DNA of 20,000 nucleotides from Theodoxus fluviatilis (lineage: Eukaryota; Mollusca; Gastropoda; Cycloneritida; Neritidae). Every line of letters begins with the position of its first letter. Position 1 is the stretch's first letter. The notes below the pieces were generated by a model that was not told where the DNA came from, ran no database searches, and saw only the letters and a program-made list of their open reading frames with translations. Positions 1 through 18,032 of this stretch are shown here, piece after piece. The stretch lies in the NCBI GenBank assembly GCA_034096865.1, contig JAWQFJ010020028.1:1-20000 (forward strand). The letters are read 5' to 3'. A program made the position numbers and the translations under genes.

Positions 1-47
1 GATGAATCCCTTCAACTACCTATCCTAAATGGTCACCGACCATAACA
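1..47 (+). repeat. 3' end of 5' LTR
   Basis: This matches 4443-4489 at 46 of 47 bases and ends in CATAACA directly before the primer binding site. About 120 bp of this LTR lie upstream of the window, judged from the 167-bp 3' LTR. Confidence 0.88.
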
Positions 48-64
48 TGGTGTCAGAAGTGGGA
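48..64 (+). other. Primer binding site, tRNA-Leu type
   Basis: The 17 bases start with TGG right after the LTR end. Their reverse complement ends in CTGACACCA, as expected for the 3' end of a leucine tRNA with the added CCA (tRNA match from memory). This is where minus-strand DNA synthesis would be primed. Confidence 0.75.
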
Positions 65-144
65 TAAAAAAACGACGGACAGCCCGAAAACAAACTGTGA
101 GTAAACAAATTCTCTCGCAAGCTTTCCCACTAGTCTCGATCAGC

Positions 145-3100
145 ATGGCTTCAGCAACGGGTAACCCTTCATTGAACTGGGCGGCGCGCAACCTCAACGA
201 GGAATGGAAGAAGTTCGAGCAACACGCAAAGCTCATGTTCAAAGGCCCCCTACGTGCGGTTGAGCAAGAAAGCCAGTGCGCATACCTGCTGATATGGGTC
301 GGCGAAACAGGCCGAGAAATTTACAACTCATGGAATTTAACAGAAGAAGAAAGCAAGTCCATCAATACTCTTTATGAAAAATTCGGACAACATAGCCTTC
401 CTCGAAAAAACTCTGTCTTCTCTCGCTACCTCTTCCAAAAACGCGAACAAAGACAGGACGAAACCTTTGACGCGTTCGTCACTGACTTAAGAAATAAAGT
501 AAAAGAATGTTTGTTTGATAAACCGGAAGAACGTGTGCGAGATCAAATAGTGGCAGGCATCGCCTCCACAACCATCAGAGAAAAGCTCCTAAATGAAGGA
601 GACGATCTAACAATGATGAAGGCCATAGATATTGCAAACACTTTCGAAGTAACACAGAAACAACTGCAATCAATGTCTGTCACCACATCAGTCGACTCTC
701 TTCACACACGCAGAAGCGCCAGAAAACACACAGAGATAAGGCACAAGACCTGCAGAAACTGTGGCGGCACTCATGGCAAGAGGCAGTGCCCTGCATTTGG
801 AAAAAATTGTTCACACTGCAATAAAATGAACCACTTTGCTGCCGTTTGCTTACGAAAAAAGCACAGCAAGAAGATCCACAACGTGGAGGAAGAAGACGAG
901 TACGAAAACGACGACAGTGACAACCAGGATGGAAAGCTGATGATCGATACCATCGACAACCAGCAGAAGCACAGAAACGCGGCATACGCTGACATCAAGG
1001 TGGGGACCAAAATCATAAGATTCAAGATCGACACTGGAGCTCAAGTAAACGTCATCCCTGTCTCAGTATTCAAGACCCTGTCCAAGCCACCTAAACTGAG
1101 AGATACTCAACAGCGCCTTGTTGCCTACTCAGGACAGCCTCTGGACGTCCGAGGATACGTTGAGGTCCCATGCACCTACAAGAGTCACAGCATCAAAAGC
1201 CGTTTCTACATTGCTGACACCAAGGGCCACTCTGAGCCAGTCCTAGGACTCCGAACTTGCCTTGACCTGCAGCTGATCCAGCTCATTCTCTCCGTGGATG
1301 CCTCAGAAGAGCCCATGTCCAAGGACACCATCCTGGAAGAATACAAACACCTCTTCACAGGTTTCGGATGCCTTGAAGGTGAAGTAAAAATCCACCTCAA
1401 GCGAGACACAATCCCTGTCGTCCATCCAGTACGCCGAGTACCATTTGCCCTGAGAAATCAGTTGAAAACTGAACTCCAAGAACTGGAGAAATCTGGAATA
1501 ATCTCCCGAGTAACATCGCCAACCGACTGGGTAAACTCTCTGGTCATCGTCCAGAAGCAAAGCGGTAAACTCAGGATCTGCCTTGACCCAAAAGACCTCA
1601 ATAAAGCCATCAAAAGGCCACATTATCCGATGCCTACTCTGGAAGACGCACTCTCCAAAACAGCAGGTGCGAAGTACTTCAGCAAACTGGATGCACTGTC
1701 TGGCTACTGGCAAATGAAGCTAAGCGACGAATCATCTGTTCTCACTACCTTCAACACACCCTTCGGACGCTACCGATTCCACAGGCTTCCTTTTGGGCTC
1801 GTCAATGCTCAAGATGAGTTCCAACGAAAAATGGATGAGATCTTCGAAGGAATCCCAGGAGTCACAACTCTAGTAGATGACATCCTCGTCACTGGCCGTA
1901 CCCGCAAAGAACACGACCAGAACCTACGAGCAGCACTCCAGAGAGCCACAGAAAGGAACTTGAAGTTCAACCAAGACAAATTGATCATCGCAGCCAAAGA
2001 AGTCAAGTACTTTGGCCACATCATGTCCGCCGAAGGACTAAAACCAGACCCTGCCAAAGTAAAGGCTGTCGAAGAAATGGCACAGCCAAACAACAAAAAA
2101 GAACTCCAAACCTTCCTGGGAATGGTAACCTACCTCTCCAAATTTGCACCACAACTTTCAGAAGTCACCCAACCTATGCGACAACTCCTGAAAGAAGACA
2201 GCGAATTCATCTGGGACCAACAGCAAGACAAAGCATTCCTACTGACGAAGCGAATCAGCTCCAGTCAGCCCGTGCTCGCCTTCTTTGACCCAGAAAAAAC
2301 TATCACCCTACAAGCAGATGCAAGCAAACATGGCCTTGGCGCAACAATCCTTCAAGACGGGAAGCCAATAGCCTTTGCATCAAAATCCCTGACTCCAACT
2401 GAGCAGAACTATGCTCAAATAGAAAAAGAGCTCTATGCCATATGGTTCGGATGCCAGCGTTTCCACCAGTACATTTATGGACACAGAGTCAGAGTAGAGT
2501 CTGACCACAAGCCCCTGGAGAGCATAACCAAAAAGCCACTTGCAGCAGCCCCTCCTCGCCTGCAACGCATGCTCCTCCAACTCCAGAAGTACGACCTGGA
2601 AATTGTTCATGTACCCGGAAAGGACATACCCGTCCCCGACACGCTGTCAAGGAACTTCATCCAAGCAGAACCACAAGACACAAGTAACGCAAAAAACCTC
2701 GACGAGTACGTCCACTACATCACCAGACATCTACCTGTCTCCAACTCCAAAATGGATCAGCTAAGGACCTCCACCGGAGAAGATCTCCAGTTTCAAGACC
2801 TCATGAAAACGATACAAGAAGGTTGGCCACACAAGCGCGACACCTGCAAAAACAGCATCAGAGAGTACTGGAACATCCGAGATGAACTCTCCATCATCGA
2901 TGGAATCATCTACAAGGGCGAGAAGATCCTCGTACCTCAAGCAATGCGACCAGAGATGCTGCAGAAGATACATGCCAGCCACTTGGGCATCGAGAAGACC
3001 AAGCAGCGAGCCCGAGACATCCTCTTCTGGCCAGGCATGTCAAACCAGATTCACCAAACAGTCACCGCCTGCCCCGTTTGCTCCAAACTCAGCAAATCCA

Positions 3101-4062
3101 ACTCAAAGGAACCGCTGATCCCTCACAAGCCTCCATCTCGTCCATGGCAGAAGATCGGCACAGATTTGTTCACATGGAGCAACAGAAATTTCCTAATCAC
3201 CGTAGACTACTACAGCCGTTTCTTCGAAATTGATGAATTGCTTACAACTACTTCCCATGCAGTCATCAGGAAACTATCGGCACATTTTGCTCGCCATGGC
3301 ATCCCAGAGACCGTGATGAGCGACAACGGTCCGCAGTTCACCGCCAAGGAGTTTCAAGATTTCACCACCAAATGGGACTTCAGCCACATCACCTCCAGCC
3401 CAGGTTACCCGCAGTCCAATGGCTTGGCAGAAAAGACAGTCCAAACAGCTAAGCGCATCCTCTCCAAAGCAAAACTTGATGGCGCCAATCCACTCTTTGC
3501 CCTGCTCGAGTATCGATGTACTCCTGTGGATGACCTCGCCTCACCAGCTCAACTTCTAATGGGACGCCAGCTCCGCTCCATCCTGCCAGCTGCTGAAACA
3601 ACTCTACAACCTACCACCATCAATCCCAACAAAGTAACCTCCAGACGACATCAGATTCAGGCAACACAGAAAAAATACTACGACCGCTCCGCTCGCCCTC
3701 TTAAACCACTGAAACCTGGTGACACAGTAAATGTCCAACTCTTCAAGGGAGATGCATGGAAACCAGCTACTGTCACCAGCTTGAAGAACACCCCACGAAC
3801 ATATCAAGTGGAGACAAACGACGGTGGTACCTACACCCGCAATCGACGTTTCCTCAGGCCACGAGCATCAACACCACAACAACAAACATCACAGCAACGT
3901 GCGCCAACACCAGTTCCAGAAGCCCCACCAAGCCTCACAGGCAGAATGGAAACAGAGTTTCAAGAAAATACAGACTCAGCCTCACGACCAGTACCAACAC
4001 TTGGAAGTTACACAACCAGATCAGACCGAGCAGTGAAGAGTCCCAAGAGACTGGATCTGTAG
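145..4062 (+). CDS. Gag-Pol polyprotein of Ty3/gypsy retrotransposon
   Basis: Single uninterrupted frame of 1305 codons. It is open upstream to GTG 97, but ATG 145 is the first ATG and the sensible eukaryotic start. Domains in order: a capsid-like Gag region; two zinc knuckles (Cys at residue 203, CX2CX3HX4C, and residue 222, CX2CX4HX4C); aspartic protease with DTGA at 296-299; reverse transcriptase with catalytic Asp 516 and the LVDD box at 576-579 (Leu where Tyr is usual); RNase H with acidic residues D725, E762, D787 and D832; integrase with an HHCC zinc site (H943, H946, C976, C979) and D1007, D1060, E1096 in DD35E spacing. The C-terminal tail after about residue 1180 is basic and Pro/Gln-rich. 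Fused Gag and Pol need no frameshift, so the Gag:Pol ratio must be set otherwise. No stop or frameshift is visible, so it may be active. Confidence 0.95.
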   Translation: MASATGNPSLNWAARNLNEEWKKFEQHAKLMFKGPLRAVEQESQCAYLLIWVGETGREIYNSWNLTEEESKSINTLYEKFGQHSLPRKNSVFSRYLFQKREQRQDETFDAFVTDLRNKVKECLFDKPEERVRDQIVAGIASTTIREKLLNEGDDLTMMKAIDIANTFEVTQKQLQSMSVTTSVDSLHTRRSARKHTEIRHKTCRNCGGTHGKRQCPAFGKNCSHCNKMNHFAAVCLRKKHSKKIHNVEEEDEYENDDSDNQDGKLMIDTIDNQQKHRNAAYADIKVGTKIIRFKIDTGAQVNVIPVSVFKTLSKPPKLRDTQQRLVAYSGQPLDVRGYVEVPCTYKSHSIKSRFYIADTKGHSEPVLGLRTCLDLQLIQLILSVDASEEPMSKDTILEEYKHLFTGFGCLEGEVKIHLKRDTIPVVHPVRRVPFALRNQLKTELQELEKSGIISRVTSPTDWVNSLVIVQKQSGKLRICLDPKDLNKAIKRPHYPMPTLEDALSKTAGAKYFSKLDALSGYWQMKLSDESSVLTTFNTPFGRYRFHRLPFGLVNAQDEFQRKMDEIFEGIPGVTTLVDDILVTGRTRKEHDQNLRAALQRATERNLKFNQDKLIIAAKEVKYFGHIMSAEGLKPDPAKVKAVEEMAQPNNKKELQTFLGMVTYLSKFAPQLSEVTQPMRQLLKEDSEFIWDQQQDKAFLLTKRISSSQPVLAFFDPEKTITLQADASKHGLGATILQDGKPIAFASKSLTPTEQNYAQIEKELYAIWFGCQRFHQYIYGHRVRVESDHKPLESITKKPLAAAPPRLQRMLLQLQKYDLEIVHVPGKDIPVPDTLSRNFIQAEPQDTSNAKNLDEYVHYITRHLPVSNSKMDQLRTSTGEDLQFQDLMKTIQEGWPHKRDTCKNSIREYWNIRDELSIIDGIIYKGEKILVPQAMRPEMLQKIHASHLGIEKTKQRARDILFWPGMSNQIHQTVTACPVCSKLSKSNSKEPLIPHKPPSRPWQKIGTDLFTWSNRNFLITVDYYSRFFEIDELLTTTSHAVIRKLSAHFARHGIPETVMSDNGPQFTAKEFQDFTTKWDFSHITSSPGYPQSNGLAEKTVQTAKRILSKAKLDGANPLFALLEYRCTPVDDLASPAQLLMGRQLRSILPAAETTLQPTTINPNKVTSRRHQIQATQKKYYDRSARPLKPLKPGDTVNVQLFKGDAWKPATVTSLKNTPRTYQVETNDGGTYTRNRRFLRPRASTPQQQTSQQRAPTPVPEAPPSLTGRMETEFQENTDSASRPVPTLGSYTTRSDRAVKSPKRLDL

Positions 4063-4311
4063 ACACACCTATATCTACATCAATATGATCAGACACGCAG
4101 GACACAACACATTAACCGGATAGGCTATTTCAGGACGAGGACTTGTAATCAACATACATATGAGCAAACAGCCAGCACACGTTACACCAGTGATACAACC
4201 ATGGAAGACAAACAGGATTTTAAATTAATGCTTAATGTGTCCCATAATTTTATCCCTGTACATTGAAGTTTCTTCCCTCTTAATTTTATCCTAATAATTA
4301 TTTCTTTCCAT
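4063..4311 (+). other. Untranslated 3' internal region of the retrotransposon
   Basis: About 250 bp between the gag-pol stop and the polypurine tract. I see no env-like frame or other gene here; it becomes AT-rich towards its end. Confidence 0.6.
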
Positions 4312-4322
4312 AAGAAGAGGGA
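4312..4322 (+). other. Polypurine tract
   Basis: An 11-base all-purine run (AAGAAGAGGGA) sits directly before the TG that opens the 3' LTR, the expected primer site for plus-strand DNA synthesis. Confidence 0.8.
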
Positions 4323-4489
4323 TGTAATGTTTTGATCTCCCGATCACGTTGTGTATCAAGGGAAGCAACTCCATTGGGAAAGTGACGTCCCGGCACTCGT
4401 CATAACGGAATCGACAATAAATACTGATTACCTGAACTGTCTGATGAATCCCTTCAACTACCTATCCTAAATGGTTACCGACCATAACA
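4323..4489 (+). repeat. 3' LTR, 167 bp
   Basis: It begins TGTAATG and ends CATAACA, giving the usual TG...CA ends and a short imperfect inverted repeat. Its last 47 bp repeat the start of the window. AATAAA at 4416-4421 could be the element's polyadenylation signal. The LTR is very short for the superfamily but within the range of small gypsy elements. Confidence 0.88.
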
Positions 4490-4997
4490 TACATTTTCGA
4501 GCATGTGCTTCCCAAGAGAGAGACAGTTGGTCCTATCTCCACCCACCACCACATCAGTGGCAAAATGTTTCGCCTGAAAACAGCACTTTACACGCTCAGA
4601 TTGCACCAGATTGCACCATTTTGCTTCCTTTTTATAAAAAAAATTCCGGGGGAGCATGCCCCCGGACCCCCCTAGCATACTCGGCGCTTCGCGCCTTCGC
4701 TGATAAGATACAAAACAAACAAAAAAGAACTTTGCACCCCCCCCTTTCAAAACCCAGATCCGCCCCTGTGCATGGCTGTATCACTGGTATTTATTAGTAC
4801 ATGGGTATGTAAAGGCTCCACGCCCCTCGTCATTCGTATGTTACGAACACTTTACGAGACGCGTTGGATCTTTTAATAATCCTGTCTTCCAGTGGGAACA
4901 CAGAAAACGAAGCTCAGAAGAGTGTTTCAGCTGCGAATGTGGTCAGGGGGGAGGTAAACGCATTAATGTAATTGGCAGTTACTTCCCCTGTTTATTT
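4490..4997 (+). other. Intergenic flank with probable CENP-O promoter/5' UTR
   Basis: This holds an old dispersed repeat (about 4590-4768) and then roughly 230 bp of single-copy-looking sequence up to the first coding ATG at 4998. The reading frame of exon 1 is open upstream to at least 4740 but has no earlier ATG in that stretch. I see no clear TATA box close to the ATG. Confidence 0.4.
4590..4768 (-). repeat. Dispersed repeat, possible non-autonomous DNA transposon end
   Basis: On the minus strand it starts CAGGGGCGGATCTGGG and contains a C/G-run hairpin at 4646-4665 (7-bp stem, 6-base loop). I recognise this kind of sequence as dispersed in many marine invertebrate genomes, but did not search. 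No matching inverted end or target duplication was found on the left, so the left limit is approximate. Confidence 0.5.
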
Positions 4998-15577
<10,580 letters not shown>

Positions 15578-15718
15578 CTTTGGCACGTTCATCCGCAGCC
15601 TGGTTATGTGCTCTGCAGGGAACTGAGATGTGTTGGAGGGGCCTGAGGACCAGGGGTAAAAGCGTGTGGTTTCAGCTGCCACTAATGTGTGGAAAGTGGC
15701 AACATAAAAGAGCACCTT
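15578..15718 (+). other. Presumed CENPO 3' UTR
   Basis: Sequence after the CENPO stop, before the 54-bp repeat. No canonical AATAAA; only ATAAAA near 15705. The end of the transcript cannot be placed. Confidence 0.3.
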
Positions 15719-15882
15719 TGTACTCAAACTGCTAGATAGACAACCAAGCTGGCAGACACAGAAATTGACAGAGGTACTCAAACTGCTAGATAGACAACCA
15801 AGCTGACAGACACAGAAATTGACAGAGGTACTCAAACTGCTAGATAGACAACCAAGTTGACAGACACAGAAATTGACAGAGG
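15719..15882 (+). repeat. 54-bp tandem repeat, three copies
   Basis: TACTCAAACTGCTAGATAGA recurs at 15721, 15775 and 15829. Copies differ at single positions (GGCAGAC/GACAGAC, AAGC/AAGT). Confidence 0.95.
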
Positions 15883-15975
15883 CAAATAGATGCTGGGAGT
15901 TGGGCATGTGCACACATACATGCACCTGCTTGTCTGCATGCATGCTTGCGCATACACACATGCACACACACATCC

Positions 15976-16367
15976 AGGGAGGGAGGTAGGGAACAAGAGA
16001 GAAAGGGAGAGAGAAGGGAGGGAGGGACAGAGAGGGAAAAGAAGGAGAGAGAGGGGAGGGAACAAGAGAGAAAGGGAGAGAGAAGGGAGGGAGGGACAGA
16101 GAGGGGAAAGAAGGAGAGAGAGGGGAGGGAACAAGAGAGAAAGGGAGAGAGAGGGGAGGGAAGGACAGAGTGAGAGAGGGGAGGGAAGGACAGAGTGAGA
16201 GAGGGGAGGGAAGGACAGAGTGAGAGAGGGGAGGGAAGGAGAGAGAGGAAGCTCGGAGGAGGGGGAGAGAGAGAGAGAGGGGTGGGTGGGGGAGGGAGAG
16301 AGAGAGAGGGGTGGGGGAGGGAGAGAGAGAGAGGTGGGGGAGGGAGGGAGGGAGGGAGGGAGGGAGG

Positions 16368-16403
<36 letters not shown>

Positions 16404-16417
16404 GTGAGAGAAGAATG
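15976..16417 (+). repeat. Purine-rich (GGGA/GA) tract with internal 69-bp and 25-bp repeats
   Basis: About 440 bp nearly all purine. GGAACAAGAGAGAAAGGGAG recurs about every 69 bp (near 15990, 16059, 16128), and AAGGACAGAGTGAGAGAGGG recurs three times near 16160-16234. Minus-strand Ser/Leu/Pro frames over it are artefacts. Confidence 0.95.
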
Positions 16418-17747
16418 ACAGAGACATGGACAGACACAGGGGAGGGACGAATGACACCAGAAAGCCTGTAACGCTGAGTGTTTAATGGACGATGTGGATG
16501 GAGGGGGCTGCAAACCACTCGAGTTTACAACGCGCCATTGCTGGCAGCGTGATTGCCTGCCAGCACGATTTACAGTTCCTCTGTTGAACATCGCCCCTCC
16601 TTGTTTCACGGCGCAGTGGCTGAGCTGTTCTCCTAGCCGAGTCTCGAGGGCCATTGACGATAGCGCCGAGAGTGCTCTGCACGAGTTCTGCAGAAACGGG
16701 CCCTGTGAAAAGTTCCGTCTTAGGTCGCTTGGACTTCTACCAACCAAGCCCAAACCGTTCTACCGAGGACTGAAGTTATATCAGATTTTATATATTTTTT
16801 CCATCCCTGTGAGCTACACAAGCCATGTGATGGTTGCGACTGAGGATGGCTGAGCACTGGGACAGGTTCTGAATGTGTCTGCTGGAGCAAAGCCGGACAT
16901 GTAACTCGACTGATCATGGTAGATTTGCTTCTTGCTAAGCAAATGGCGTTTGACTGAAAGCAATACTTGACGGGGGAGAAAATTCCGTATCACCGGAGAG
17001 ACGTGGTGAAGTCAAAATGTTATCGCTTTTCCCCACAACTGACTTCCATTCTCAGTCTCCACTTCTGACCGATGGGTGCCGTGACGTCAGCATGTTGGCA
17101 TTCCTCTCCACCCACAATCTTGTATGAGATTTCGCCAGGGATTATGATGTTTTCATAGCGTGCCAGGAACTTGATGTCGCATGGATCTGGCTGTGGGAAA
17201 AATGGAGCTCTGCTACCTGGAGGAGGCGGTGACGGTTTGAGGTTATTCGGTCTGGAGATGGATATGACTACCGAAAGCCAGACATGCTCTATTCTGGTGG
17301 ATGGAAGAAACTTCAGATGCAACGTTTCAGAGGAACGTGTTTCATAAAAAACCAAGTGAAAAAGACCTACAGTATTGAATTTCAGGACCATTTGATTTAG
17401 CTCAGATCCCAAAGTTCACACTATTGGGAAATTATTCAGCCTGAGTGATGCATTCATGCTCACAAACGTGTTGACTTCCATTCATCTACCCAGTGTAAAA
17501 TTGGTTGTAATGCTGTCGACTGTGCAATTGTTGTTTGTCAGGAAGTAATAAATAATAAAAAGTTTGTCCTTGCACACGCTAGAATGACGCGTAGTGCTAA
17601 CATGACTATTGAAATAATGGATACAATTCTTCCCAGCTGGCTCAGGAGTTTTACCACCTCTGTCTGAACTGCCTCCACGATACTCACAGTCCCATAAAAT
17701 GGCCTCCCGATCCTTGTAGCACACTCCACGACTTTCTCCCTGGGATT
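16418..17747. other. Intergenic or upstream GPCR region, unassigned
   Basis: About 1.3 kb with more even composition. Two frames stand open: + 16485-16853 (122 codons) and - 17020-17412 (130 codons). Neither has a recognisable domain, and both are short enough for chance, so I do not call them genes. AATAAA clusters at 17548-17560 could serve an upstream transcript. TATATA-like sequence occurs near 16780-16797. Confidence 0.4.
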
Positions 17748-18032
17748 ATGGAGGGCAAAAAACATGTTGTGTCTGCTCTCCCGTGGAGGTGGATAGCTAT
17801 TCCAGTCGGGAACACGAGTGTGGTCAGAGGCACTATGAGGAACATATTCAGACTGTGGGGAAACCTACAGAGACTCAGCAGCCAGAATTCAGTCTCCCCG
17901 ATAGAGAGCCAAGGCGACGTTCCTGCAAACTGTAGCAACCGAGCCAGCGCCCCCCGAGAGGAGAAGTGTGCAGGAGTCGTAAAGAATGACAGTGTTCAAA
18001 CTGCAGGCGCCGAATGTTGGCCCAGAGAATGA
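17748..18032 (+). other. Upstream frame overlapping the GPCR start
   Basis: ATG 17748 opens a 94-codon frame in another phase that ends 47 bp inside the GPCR coding region. It has no recognisable domain. If the mRNA includes it, initiation here would bypass the GPCR start and lower its translation. Whether the transcript begins upstream of 17748 is unknown. Confidence 0.3.

Larger units (their letters stand above)
1..4489 (+). mobile_element. Ty3/gypsy LTR retrotransposon, near-complete, 5' LTR cut by window edge
   Basis: The parts lie in canonical order: end of the 5' LTR (1-47), primer binding site (48-64), a single gag-pol frame (145-4062), polypurine tract (4312-4322) and 3' LTR (4323-4489). 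Bases 1-47 match 4443-4489 with one difference (C34 against T4476), so the two LTRs are still nearly identical where both are visible. That and the intact 1305-codon frame suggest a recent insertion. The order protease, RT, RNase H, integrase is that of Metaviridae (Ty3/gypsy), not Ty1/copia. A single fused gag-pol frame recalls the Mag/SURL-like elements of invertebrates, but the clade is inferred only. The target site duplication cannot be tested because the left flank is outside the window. Confidence 0.93.

Noticed and set aside
97..144. GTG 97 as the start of the gag-pol frame
   Set aside because: GTG is not a usual start in animals. The first ATG in the frame is at 145, in a sensible place after the primer binding site.
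17020..17412. 130-codon minus-strand frame
   Set aside because: No domain recognised, no homology recalled, and its length is within chance in 20 kb of six frames. Left as unassigned.
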